Positions 48,090 to 59,235 are shown, counted from the stretch's first letter. The stretch is DNA of 64,000 bases from Valencia hispanica (GCA_963556495.2 OY747704.1:36403501-36467500), one strand, 5' to 3'. The notes: generated by a model from the sequence alone, not told the origin. Numbers and translations: made by a program.

Positions 48090-51000
48090 CATGACACAAA
48101 GCTAATTTCATCTAAATGTATTATGACATAATGCATCTTGTCAAAGTATGTGGTTGTGTAAATTTATGAGCCGAACAGACTTGATTTTACGCGATAATTA
48201 GAGTTTCAAAAATATTAGCTTAATAACGGCTTCAAAGCTACGTCTCAATGTGAAGTCAGCGACAGAACCGCTCAGGCTGGACAGTCCAAAAACTCAAATG
48301 TCAGGCCTGATGGAGGCACTCATATTTGAAGGCTTGGAAGATTCTTCCTCCAGTTTTAGCCTTGATTTTTGAGGTGGAAAATGTAGCAGGTTCTGGTGCT
48401 TCTAGAGGCATAGAACCGTACAGGTACAAGCCATACACAACGACTGAGATTGATAGAAGAAAGCGGGTCTGAGAAGCTAGCGGGAGAAGGGACGTCAGGG
48501 AAACACAGGTTGGTAAGGATTAGAAATAACTTAATCGTGGCTTTAAAAAAAAAATTCACAAAATGACATAAATTAGCATAATAATATTAACGTGTAGTGA
48601 TTTTAGTAGTGACCTGAAAAATAAACATTAGCCTATATAATGTAAATATGGTAAATCAGTTTTAAAACTAAAAATAATAAACTAATCCAGACATACTTAT
48701 TTATAAGGTCTGAGACTGATATTGGAAAAATAAAATCATATTGTAGGCAAACATTCAAGGCAAACAACAAAGCAAGTAGCCTAAGACTTACTTCATTACA
48801 ATTCTTCTTTATGATTATCGTACCAAATTATTAGTTTCAGGTAAAACATGTTTATTTAATTTCTTTGTCAGACTCACTAAATAGAGTTTGAATTATTCAT
48901 AAATATAGCAAAACTGCTTTTGAAGATGTACCTGTCTCTTCTGGACAAGGGCATCAGTTTGTTTTTAAAACTTCTGGGGACAATTATTGATTATTCATAT
49001 AGCCTATAATTATTCAGCAGTTGGCGACATGGCTATATGCGCAGTAATAAAACGCGTTCCCTTTACAACCCTTGTCGTTCTGTGCGGGGAAACTTTAACA
49101 GTTCAGAGTCCTGCATGGGGCGGGTACCCGCGGATGGAATATTCCAAAGCAGTAAAAGATAAATTATTAATTCTACTATAATTTACATTTAATCATGGAT
49201 CCTGTTATTTTCTGTCTTTGACAGTTTTTTTTTTATTTTGAAAAAAATCTGAAACATTCAATATTATTTAATTCTTCATTCATTTTAGTTAATATTCAGC
49301 CCGAACAATCTGAACAAAGAATCTCCATCGTGCCATCAACCATGGAGCAGATGAAAACATGTACTAAATATGAAGATTTTACCTGCAGTCTCACAACTTC
49401 CTCATGGTCTATGGACGTGAATTGTGCACCTGCTTGTGCGTAAAGGAGGCTGAATCCGCTCTGCTCGATCACTGCAGACTGGAATAACAAGCACCACTTC
49501 TTTCTCAACTTTCTTATTGCCTCATCCGGATGAAATAGCGTTGCATTGAGTACGGTGTCCAGGTCTGATGATGATGCTCAGAAGCTCTCATAAGAATCTT
49601 TTTTGATTGATTCAGTTTCCTAAACTCTGTGCTTAAAGTTGAAAATCACTATGCGTCTGCATCAAGTGGTCAGTGGCGTAAATTGTAAACTTTCACAATG
49701 AAGGACGGCTGTTAGTTTGGGTCCACAGGTGTTTCTGATTATTGTACTGATGAATAGAGGTTGCGTCATTTTAAACTGACGGCAAAAGCTCATCACACAA
49801 ACACCTCAGATGGTATTCCAATTCTTTTTTGTGAATGCGCTCACTACCTGATGGAGTAGTGGAGTGGTTGATCCACCTGTCAGAAAGTGAACTTTTGTGT
49901 GATGTCCTGCTTCATTTTCTCACTCGATTTTCCTGCCGCACTTTAACAACGGCCTTTACATTTTTCCATTAGGCTACAGTTTTAAAAAACTGATCAAAGA
50001 CAGAAAATAACACCATCCCCAAGTGATTGTAAATCATATTACAATATATCATGTCCCTTTTAATTCTTTGAAACATTGTACATCTGAAATTAATTGAATC
50101 CAGAGATCTCTGTGCAGAAACTAAATATTGTCCACAGTCCCTGGCTTTATCTGCGCTCTCTGTTCTTGAATCACAAATTCAGTCGCAGAAAAATCTCTCT
50201 GGCAGCACAGGATAGCGGGAACATTCCGCTGTCAGCGCAAAGCTGGGGGAATATTCTGGCATGTTCTCTCCACAAACACAATATATCAACACCATTCTCT
50301 TTGGGAGTCTTAAACAAAAAAAAAGTATTAAATCAATATTTTTAACCTACAGTAAAGAAACTTGAGCCAGACCCATTAAATTTAATTGATATATTTTTCC
50401 ATCTTGAAACGGTTCCCAGCGGCACTGCCCTGAACATGTTTGCATACGGACTAAAACCTTGATGTATCCACTGCAAAGAATGCTGCAGCATCTCCGCAGA
50501 AAGAAACCATGACTGTATAAGAGTGCAATGGAGTGCAATGGAGTAATTGAAATAATAGTCCGTTCAGATACTGATTATGTGGAAATTGTGCTGGAAGCAC
50601 AAGTGGATCTGTGCTGGTGAGAAATTCCGCATCAGGTTTAGAAAAGTGGTGGGGACATGTTCCCAGTGTCCCCGGCTAAAATGAGCCTATATGCTTCTGG
50701 AAACACGAGATCTAACTGGGCAGTCAGTGGAAGTGGAGCTTGTAGGAGTAGCGATGCTGACGCTGTCAGTGTCGCATCGCAGTCCACAAACACCACCACG
50801 GGTACCACCGCCACACGGTGTCACACTCCTGCTGAACACTGTAGGTACAGCTGCCGGCAGCAACACACGCTTGTGTTGAACTAAACAACCCAGGGATTCC
50901 TTTATCATAGTAATCAAAACAATTATGCTCAAAATGTTCGGAACAGAGAAGAGAGGAGGGAGCCCACTTCTCACGGGTGCGTCTAACCTGTTTCAGCCAC

Positions 51001-51378
51001 TTCAACAGTAACTCTGGGTCTTTGGGAAACTTAAATAAACCGACACCGTCCTGGTGTGTATTTGAGCAAAATCCCGCAACACAACGCGAAGGCATTGCGA
51101 TCACTTTTCTTTGTCAAAAATAGAAAATAGCGGTCCCAGTCACAGCTGAAAAGCCGCTGTAAAATGTGCCAACAAACAGAATGTGTTCTCTCGCTAACGT
51201 CACTTCCGGCTTGCTGCTCGTTCAGTGCGCAGTGATACAGTAGTAAAGTGATAGTCACCGCAGCGTTTTTTTGCTCTCAGTAGGATTATACAAGGCGTGT
51301 TTATGACTTTGACATAGTCCATTGGGTTCAGATTTCTTTATTTTATGTTATGTTTAAAAATGTCAACTTTGTGTCATG
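48090..51378 (-). mobile_element. Putative P-element-like (THAP) transposon, non-autonomous
   Basis: About 3.3 kb inserted into a Tc1 relic. Perfect 12-bp inverted termini: CATGACACAAAG at 48090-48101 and its complement at 51367-51378. The Tc1 sequence TTTAAGGATC/TTTAAGATC occurs on both sides although Tc1 elements have it once, so it is a target duplication of about 8-10 bp. A THAP-domain exon lies just inside the right end on the - strand, where P-like transposases start. No RNase-H-like catalytic part was recognised in the remaining 2.6 kb. CATGA-type termini and an 8-bp duplication fit the P superfamily; a hAT relative is the alternative. Confidence 0.65.
50766..51104 (-). pseudogene. THAP-type zinc finger exon of the P-like element, frameshifted
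   Basis: DNA-binding domain found at the N-terminus of P-element transposases and of THAP proteins. Seen from 51104: MIAMPSRCVAGFCSNTHQDG, LFKFPKDPELLLKWLKQVRR, then LLCSEHF. The zinc ligands fit C2CH: Cys8, Cys13, Cys54, His57. Trp36 and Pro27 sit where the domain needs them. The closing AVPTVF motif is present at 50834-50851 but one base out of frame, so the exon is frameshifted between about 50990 and 50860. The more likely start is the second Met (MPSRC). A downstream continuation was not recognised. Confidence 0.85.
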
Positions 51379-51600
51379 AGGTCTTTAAGATCACAGTGGT
51401 GAAGGAAGGTGAACCTCTGCTCAAGACTCAAATCTTTTGCAGTCTCTGTTTTTCTTTAAAGGTCTCAATTACTCATTTTTTTCAATATATTTGCTATGGT
51501 CGGAATGCCTTCTGAGCCTTAATTCTCTCCTGTTCCTGTTTCAGGAGGTTGCAGTTTGTCGGAGTAGTGGGTGGGGTGACATGTCAGGATCACAAGTCTA
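51379..51600 (-). mobile_element. Tc1-like relic, second part
   Basis: Continues the 47765-48089 relic: AGGTGAACCTCTGCTCAAGA and CTCAAATCTTTTGCAGTCTC match the reverse of the LRLGRRF region of Tc1 transposases. Homology is lost after about 51470. Confidence 0.65.
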
Positions 51601-51689
51601 ACTCATTTTTTTCACGATATGCAAATGTCTCGACAGCCTTATATTAATATAGCTATGCATACAAAAAATGTCTAGTTTGTCTTTATTGA

Positions 51690-51965
51690 TTTATTTTGAA
51701 AAACACCCGGAAATGTGGTTGTTCTATATCCGGCTGGGGCTTAGTGATTTGTGTAGATTGACTGCGGAGTTGATCCGGCAACCGGCAAAAATAGAATCGA
51801 TCCTATTTTTGCTGGATGGCAAAACGGCGGCTGGCGCCCTGCACCACTCGGCGGCGGCAGTGGAAATGCTCTCATTGACTACAATGGGAGAGTTTTTGCT
51901 GCGGAGTGCGTGCCGGAGCGGAGCACATGCAGTGGAAATTGGGGGTTATGCTACAAATAATTAAC
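51690..51965. mobile_element. Fish MITE-like repeat with a strong hairpin
   Basis: Contains CCGGCAAAAATAG, a short loop, and CTATTTTTGCTGG (51779-51812), plus the GC-rich segment GGCGGCTGGCGCCCTGCACC that I know from fish interspersed repeats. The 98-residue frame across it is not a gene. Confidence 0.5.
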
Positions 51966-52239
51966 TTAACTTACTTCACTGGGGGTGTTCCAAGACAAAT
52001 TCCAACAGTTACTTCAGAAGCTCCACAAATAACACAAGCATGTTCCACGATGCTGTGGAGTTGCTAACAGTTTGCTTTGGGTTCTAGTTTCTACTAGCAG
52101 AGACGTGCTCTGCTCTCTCCAGGCTGCAAAATCCTGCTTCCCGTGGGCAGTCGCAAGCCGACCTTTTCTAGCTTTCTATTCGGGAAATGGCTAAAGGACA
52201 ATTACACCAAATTTTTCTCTACTCTGACCATCTTTAATC

Positions 52240-52565
52240 TGCTCTAGTTTCGAAAATTAAATAACCCAGACATTTCAAACCTGGACCACACTCAAACAGA
52301 CCCAGAACAAAAACGACATAACCCAGACATTTCAAACCTGGATTAGATTATTCTACACTAATAGCAGAACAATTAAAAGCAACTCTGGGATTTGTGAAAT
52401 CTTTATTTGATTTGTGAAACTTCAATAAAGGCAGATTTCAGCACTTTTCCTGCATATGGACCATACTAGATCGGTCCAGATAGAAAACTACATAACCCAG
52501 ACTAGATTATTCTACACTAGTAGTGGAACAATTAAAACCAACTCTGGGATTTTTAAATAAAGGTT
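52240..52565 (-). repeat. Left-arm copies of the about 170-bp repeat (two units)
   Basis: Inverted relatives of the 56346-57120 array. CAACTCTGGGATTT occurs at 52380 and 52539 (159 bp apart), with CCCAGACATTTCAAACCTGG between. Confidence 0.75.
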
Positions 52566-54485
52566 CATTTAATACTTTTTCATGCATCTCGACAACAGTA
52601 GAACAGATATCTTACTATTTTCCAATTTTGTTTTGTTAGCTGTTCATGCAACTTTAATCTTAGTGGGGGGGTGTTGTCAGATGTTCTAACTTCATGGAGG
52701 CTACCGTACGTCTGACCTGGCATTCTGTTTAGATACCTTGATAGAGGGGACATCCACTAAGAAACTGCGATTAACACTTTGACACTCTTTTTCTCCACTG
52801 TAGTTTTTCCCTTCTGGTTTTTAGTTGTTTTTAACATAGAAAATTGTCTTGTATAAGTTCTTCTGTTTGTTGTTGTGTGTATGTAACGTCTTCTTAAATT
52901 TTCACTCAGCCGTGGAAGATGCCCACTCAAAATGAGACAGGGTTTGGCTGGATGTTTCTTCCTGTTAAAAGGGAGTTGTTGCTGTCCTTGTTTGCTACAT
53001 CCATGAGGGATTGCTGCAAAGTGAATGACATAATGAAAGCTATTGTCAACTGCACTACATGGGGATCAAGGAGGGGTGTATAAACTTGACACAATCTTTT
53101 TTCCTTAGAATGCTTTTTGAACAATGTTAATAATAAATAGATCTTGACATTGTATTTTGATCATCTGTGTATCATTCCTTCTGTCCATTTTACAAACAAT
53201 CATCCAAAAATGATTATATTGATATGTTTTTTATATTTCTTTTAAATAGGATGCAAGGTCTTTTTTTATATTTTCCACTGTAGTCTCGGATCAAAATAAT
53301 AAATTGAAAAAAGGGGTCGCATTAATTAATTTTATTTTAATATTGAATTTCTCTGACATATAATATTTCACATTCTGTGACTCTAGGGGCACTGTTATGC
53401 TGACTCCTCCTGAATGAACATTGTGCCCCTCAGGTGCGGATTTCGGTTGAAGAAGATCCGGGGATTAGCTCAGATGACTGATAGATTTTCTTTTTTTAAC
53501 ATGTGCAAAAAGTTACTGCTTTAAGTGAAACAGCATCTCAACTTTCAAATTCTGATCACCTTAAAGCAGATGATAAGCATTGGATTACACTAAATACGCT
53601 TTATTGAAGCAAATTAACCCTATCAATTACTAAATATCTATTACTATATTAACTATCAACAATATCACAAACCATCAGCTGTTGATTGAAGTCACCTCAG
53701 ATCACTCGTCCAGGAAATAAAGCTTAAATCCATGAAGAAAAGGTAATATGAAGGAAAAGGACTACTAACTTTGACTATATATTAAAAAACTGGAGAACAC
53801 CAAATGCATCTTCTCCTATAATAATGACAACTGCTTTTTTCCCTCTGTGTACGGCTTTCTTAATCTGGATTAATCTTGTTTCTTTGCTTTCTGCACAGGT
53901 TTTATAACCAATTTCTAATTCTCTTATTTATAGATTTAATTAATTGCATTAATACCAAAAAATCAATTCAGTGCCCCTAGAGTCACAAAATTTGTAATAT
54001 CTCCAAGAAATTCAATATTAAAATAAAATGATTTAATGCGACCCGTTTCTTCAATTTGTTATATTTGATCCGAGACTACAGTTAAAAATATATTTAAAAA
54101 AAACTTTTTTTGATATTTGAAATCCTATTTATAAACAATATAAAAAACATATCACTATATCAATTTTGATGATTGTTTGTAAAATGGAAAGGAGGAATGA
54201 TACCCAGATTATCAAAATACACAGTCAAGTTCTATTTATTATTAACATTGTTCAAAAGGGATTCTAAAGAAAAAAGAATGTGTAAAGTTCATTTACTTTG
54301 CAGCAATCCCTCATGGATGTAGCAGACAACGACAGCAAAAACTCCCTTTTAACAGGAAGAAACCTCCAGTCAAACCCTTTCTCATTTTGAGTGGGCGTCT
54401 TCCACGACTGAGTGAAAATTTTAGAAGACATCGCATACACACAACAAAAAACAGAAAGACTTATACAGGACTGTTGAGGCTATGG

Positions 54486-54581
54486 CCTTTTACTGAACGA
54501 ACTGGATCTCCCAGCATCCTTTCACTGAACGAACTGCATCTCCCAGCATCCTTTCACTGAACGAACTGCATCTCCCAGCAC
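54486..54581 (+). repeat. Three 32-bp tandem repeats in the LTR
   Basis: Units at 54486, 54518 and 54550, sharing CTGAACGAACTG and ATCTCCCAGCA with one to three differences. Their place upstream of the promoter boxes suggests an LTR enhancer. Confidence 0.9.
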
Positions 54582-54608
54582 CCATTGCGCTGCCCTCAAC
54601 CCATTCTC

Positions 54609-54650
54609 ATTGGTCTGTGGCCAGTGATGACATCACAGAGTTGATAAAAG
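54609..54650 (+). promoter_or_regulatory. LTR promoter: CCAAT-type box, CRE-like palindrome, TATA-like box
   Basis: ATTGG (reverse CCAAT) at 54609-54613, the palindrome TGATGACATCA at 54625-54635 and GATAAAAG at 54643-54650, in the order and spacing of a polymerase II core promoter. Function is inferred. Confidence 0.55.
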
Positions 54651-56189
54651 CAGCGCGAATATTGAAATCTTCGTCTTTTGGTCCCGGTGCCGTAAGGAGA
54701 CGCTTTAATCCACTGCTAGCATTTTCCCCTTTTCCGTTCAAACCTGCTGGACCAGGAAGAACTTCCCTTTTAAACTTCGAAGTGAATCGCCCAAGCAAAC
54801 AGACTTTCCTGTAGCCTACGGATAACCAGGTAGTCCGCTGGCCATCTGAGCTCTATTGAAAACGGCCCTGAGTCCCTCAGCGCCTAAAGTCGGACGTCCG
54901 CTTTTCCGACCAGGTTTTGCACAAACCGCTCCTTTAAACTGGACACTTTCTACGTTCTTCGTCGTGGACTGTGGAGAGCTGCCCCCACCAAGTAGGATTA
55001 AACTGATTTATTTATCTCGGTCTGGGTAGAGGAGATTAGGTCTAGGATATATACATATATCCGTTTCTCTGTTGGTTGAAATCAGTCTGTAAATTTGTTA
55101 ACCACTGTTATTCTTGGTCGTCTGTCGCTGTACACCGACCCTGAATGTGCATGCTTTTTGTGTTTTATTTTTTGACTTTGGTTGCAACCAGAAGCAGTAT
55201 ATTATATTGTATTATTTCCTTGTTGTTTATTGTCCGCTGCGGTCGGCGCGTGTCTGTTTAGACAGGTCGCGTGGCCTCAGTTGATCCCCTTCCTCCGTCG
55301 CCCCCGTTTCCTTTGTCCAAGCCACCATTGCTAATGAAACTAGCCTTTGTTGAATTGCCACGCAGTCTTCCTTTGTCTTCCTTTGTGAACCGATCGCGCC
55401 AATTGATAAGGCTTGAGTTATTTATCGCATTGAAGGGGTGAGCTGAACCCCCCCTCATTCGCTCGCTGTCTCTCACACACACAAACAGCCGCACACACAC
55501 GCCCCTTCCCTCGAACCAACTTTGTTCTATATTTTTGCATGCGTTAGAATAGATGGAAATTATGAATGAAATGTAATCTGTAAGGTTGACCTATTTCATT
55601 AATAAATTCTCTTAAGTAACGAGAAGTTTTCTGTGCTATTTCAGTGTGTGCTGTGAAGTTTGTTTTAACCCTGCGGACGAACTCTACGCCTTTTCAGAGA
55701 GACTGACAGTCTGGTTTAATTAAAATTATCTCATTTATGAGATTGGTGCCCTTATATCTTTAATAAACAGGTTAAACTCGAACGTCATCAATAATTATAT
55801 TATTATTAAATTATTGATTATAATTAGTGATGCTCAGAAAACTAGACAACAACTTTTTATTATTAGTAGTTACAACAGGACAAATGTCACTGTTAAAACA
55901 ACTAAGAACTTAAAGGGAAAAAACTAGAGAGGAGAAAAAGAGTGTCAATGTGTTGGTCGCAGTTTTCTCAGTGGATGCCCCCTCTATGAAGATATCACAG
56001 CTATACCGAATGCCAGATCAGATGTACGGTTGCTTCTATGAAATGAGAACAACTCACACACACACACACACCCACATATACACATTGTGGGGACCAGGCA
56101 AAATGTCCTCACAACTACAAATGTCCAAATGTCCAAATGTACAAATGTCTACAAATGGGCTGTCAAAGGTTGGTCCTCACAAGTATATC

Positions 56190-56196
56190 TATACAT

Positions 56197-56229
<33 letters not shown>
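56190..56229. repeat. (CA)n microsatellite
   Basis: Pure CA dinucleotides next to a minisatellite-like ATGTCCAAATGTCCAAATGT stretch at 56102-56155, inside the right arm. Confidence 0.95.
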
Positions 56230-56231
<2 letters not shown>

Positions 56232-56345
56232 GTTTAAAGTTGCAAGAACAGTTAATGAAGCAAAATTGTACAGTAGTATGATATCTGTTCTACTGTGGTC
56301 CAGATGCAAGAGTATTAATGCAAAGTATTAAATTAACCTTTATTT

Positions 56346-57120
56346 AAAGGTTTCACAAATCCCAGAGTTGGTTTGAATTGTTCTGCTATTATTGTAGAAT
56401 AACCTAATCCAGGTTTGAAATGTCTGGGTTTTGTAGTTTTCGATCTGGACCTGATCTAGTAGGGTGCAGAAAAAGTGCTGAAAGCGTCCTTTATCGAAGT
56501 TTCACAAATCAAATAAAGGTTTCACAAATCCCATAGTTGCTTTTAATTGTTCTGCTATTAGTGTAGAATAATCTACTCCAGGTTTGAAATGTCTGGGTCG
56601 ATCTGGGCCTGTTCTAGTATGGTCCAGGTGCAGAAAAGTAGCTGAAATCTGCCTTTCTTGAAGTCTCACAAATCACAGAAAGGTTACACAAATCCCATAG
56701 TTGCTTTTAATTGTTCTGCTACTATTGTAGAATAATCTAATCCTGGTTTGAAATGTCTGGGTTATGTAGTTTTTGATCTTGGTCTGTTTTAGTAAGGTCC
56801 AGATGCAGGAAAAGTGCTGAAATCTGCTCTATTGAAGTTTCACAAATCACAGAAATGTTTCACAAATCCCATACATGGTTTTAATTCTTCTGCTACTAGT
56901 GTAGAATAATCTAATTCTGGTTTGAAATTTCTGGGTTATGTAGTTTTTGATCTGGGCCTGTTCTAGTGTGGTCCAGATGCAGGAAAGTGCTGAAATCTGC
57001 CTTTATTGAAGTTGCACAAATCTCAGAAAGGTTTCACACATCCCAGAGTTTGTTTTAATTGTTCCGCTATTAATGTAGAATAATCTAGTGCAGGTTTGAA
57101 ATGTCTGGGTCATGTAGCTT
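56346..57120 (+). repeat. Tandem array of about 164-174-bp units (4.5 copies)
   Basis: Unit starts marked by AAAGGTTTCACAAATCCCA-like sequence at 56346, 56515, 56679, 56853 and 57027. Each unit then has TTGTTCTGCTA, TAGAATAATCTA, GGTTTGAAATGTCTGGGT and TCTGGGCCTGTTCTAGT. The left arm has only two units, so this array expanded on one side. Confidence 0.9.
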
Positions 57121-57325
57121 TTAAACTAAAGCAGATTAAATATGCTCAGAGTAGAGAAATAGTTGGTGTAATTGCCCTTTAGCCATTTCCCGAATCAGGA
57201 GCTACTATAGAAACGGAAACTAACTTCAGCCGTCAAGGTAGGCAAGACCATGAATACTAATTTTCTCTGTGACATAGAACCGATTAGCTTTTTCTGACTC
57301 ACCCATTTTGATGCCCATTTTCTTT

Positions 57326-57517
57326 TTTTTTAAAGGTTTTGTGGCCACAGTGGCCTTTATTTGAGAGTGAATATGATACAGAAAGGGGAGAGAAGTGGGG
57401 TATAGACACTCAGCAAATATCCTCGCGCCAGAGTTGAACCTGGGACGACCGTATTGAGGGCTAAGGCCTCTGAACATGGGGCGCCTGTCTTAGACCACTG
57501 CGCCACGCGACGCCCCA
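57326..57517 (-). mobile_element. tRNA-derived SINE with 18-bp target duplication
   Basis: On the - strand the head reads GCGTGGCGCAGTGGTCTAAG (A box) and later GGTTCAACTCTGGC (B box). A tRNA-unrelated body contains CTTTCTGTATCATATTCACT and AATAAAGGCCACTG, then an A-rich tail (T run at 57323-57331 on +). The 18-bp repeat TTGATGCCCATTTTCTTT flanks it at 57308-57325 and 57518-57535. The polymerase III promoter looks intact. Confidence 0.92.
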
Positions 57518-57535
57518 TTGATGCCCATTTTCTTT

Positions 57536-59235
57536 CTGTGGCTAATGCCTGCAATGGGGGTTGGAGAAAATTTTTTTTTGCAGCTTACATATGCAACTCA
57601 GAGTGACCGATCGTATTTCACAAAGAACAAGTATTACACAATTTCTCAGTGAACGAGACCTTTAAGCGTTGCCCTCCATTTAGCTAATCAAGGGAAAAGC
57701 TTAAGTATTGAAGGAAAAGCGTTACCACAGCATGATGCTGATGAAATTAGCCTGTTAAGTCAAGTTGGTGATTTTTTTTTATATTTTAATTTTAAAATGA
57801 GAAAAATAATAAAAAGAAAAAAATTCGAAAAGTCTAAAGAGAAAATATATATAAAATGCAGAAGAAATAAGGGAAACACAGAAATGGGTGAGAAAAATGC
57901 GCAGTATTGATTATCCCGTGAGAGTGGGCGTGCCGGGATGTTTTTCATGCAGCACGCCCGGTGAGAGACAGAGAACTGTCAGCACCTGGAAGAGGAGGAC
58001 AGATTCTCCGACCCTCCGTGGACTCGCTAAGACGAAAAAGGTGTCTAAAACTCTGGAGAGGCAGCCGGTAAGATGCCGATCTGAAACGGGTGAACTGTAA
58101 TCGCGATCAGAGAGAGTTGTGTGCAGCGCAGCTCAGGTTTGGTGACGCAGATTGCAGCGCGCGTCATGCGGTGTTTATTAGATAATTAGATAATTAGTCG
58201 GGTTTTTGTTTGCACTAAAACCTTTTATATTATAAATTGAATTACTCTTTAATGGTTTAATTATGCACTGGTTGATTATATATACATCTTAAATGATTGA
58301 AATCATGTATTTAAACAAATCAAACCTGTAAAAATGAGTGGATCTCTAAGAATATATTTTTGTGTGTTTAGGTTTTCACCTGCTTTCACCAACTTTATGT
58401 AATAAAGTTTGACACTTTGATTCACTCAAAGAAAAGGAAAAAAACTTATGCTCTGGTCTTCTGTGAAATGCCTGGAAAATGATAAATAAAAGAAGCAGAG
58501 GAAGAGAAGTTGTGGAGTGTTGAGTGAAGTCCGGTGAATTATTCTCCAGATTAATTATTCCCTTTCAAGTGGGGATTGTGTTTTACACAAAGAACTTGAC
58601 ATAGACGCATGTCTCTTTAAGAGCCTCGGACACTCCCCCTTCTGGACTCTGTATTCAACGTCATCACAACATTCTCCACATGGGCACAGAGCATTACCGT
58701 ACTGCAGCATCTTCTATATGTGTGTTTTTTTGTTTGTTTTTTTGCCAATAACTTTAAAACGGTCTTGGAAACTTGCCTTGAGGGCAGTTGAAACAGTTTT
58801 TAATGCTAAATAACTCATCGGATCTTAAAAGTAATTAAAAGTACAGCTCCTGTCATTCACATAAAAACTGCTCTCCTAAAAAAAATTGCTGCTCGCTGCT
58901 GCTGTCTGTTCGTCAATATTTAATTTTCTCATCGGACATACACAAATTACGTAGGTGACCCATTTTGGATTCAAAATGGCGAATTTCGCCAACAGGTGAT
59001 GGATTTTCATGAATGGAATGAGAAAACTGTACCCCATAGCACCTACATTGGCAAAATGTACATGTTTTATTCTCTATCCCTCTCACATAAAAAAAACAGG
59101 GAGTGTACATGGTATGCGACGCCGTCATATGTAAGATAATGAAAGGGTGAGTCACAACTGGTAAAAGGTGCAGTAAAGTTGCAGTCATTGTATAAGATGC
59201 AGAATTCGCAGGGATTGGTAGAATTTGTATTTACA
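57536..59235. other. Unassigned sequence with a CpG-rich patch
   Basis: 57890-58170 holds roughly 20 CpG dinucleotides in 280 bp and the open frame MRKMRSIDYPVRVGVPGCF, which meets a possible splice donor CCG|GTAAGA at 58071. It might be a promoter-proximal exon or the end of a transposon. The rest (58200-59235) is AT-rich and unassigned. Confidence 0.35.

Larger units (their letters stand above)
54472..55877 (+). mobile_element. Solo LTR, 1,406 bp
   Basis: Starts TGTTG and ends CAACA, flanked by GGAC on both sides (54468-54471 and 55878-55881), a 4-bp target duplication. It interrupts the right arm of the giant inverted repeat: the left-arm counterpart is continuous through this point, which proves insertion. 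Inside are three 32-bp tandem repeats, ATTGG, a CRE-like palindrome, a TATA-like box and AATAAA signals at 55601 and 55762, the expected order of an LTR promoter and terminator. No gag, pol or env is present, so the internal part was lost by LTR-LTR recombination. It could come from a Gypsy-type element or an endogenous retrovirus. Confidence 0.88.
52170..57205. repeat. Giant imperfect inverted repeat (palindromic element)
   Basis: Left arm about 52170-53400, loop 53400-53975, right arm about 53975-57205. Collinear inverted matches, outside to inside: ATTCGGGAAATGGCTAAAGG (about 52180) with its complement at 57180-57200; repeat units at 52240-52565 with 56346-57120; TGGCATTCTGTTTAGATACC (about 52720) with 55990-56020; TGCTACATCCATGAGGGATT (52990) with 54302-54322; CAATGTTAATAATAAATAGA (53122) with 54230-54250; TGACTCTAGGGGCACTG (53379-53395) with 53970-53990. 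Net of insertions the arms exceed 1.2 kb. The arms contain the L2-type 3' tail segment, so it may be an inverted duplication of repeat-bearing DNA or a foldback transposon. Confidence 0.85.

Noticed and set aside
51668..51964. 98-codon frame
   Set aside because: Covers a MITE-like repeat with an internal hairpin; composition and hairpin explain the openness.
55740..55750. TTGGTGCCC as a retroviral primer-binding site
   Set aside because: It lies inside the LTR defined by TGTTG...CAACA and the GGAC duplication, not just after an LTR end, and no internal retroviral sequence follows.
57440..57516. tRNA gene on the - strand
   Set aside because: A and B boxes are present, but no cloverleaf closes, and the sequence continues into a SINE body with A tail and 18-bp target duplication.
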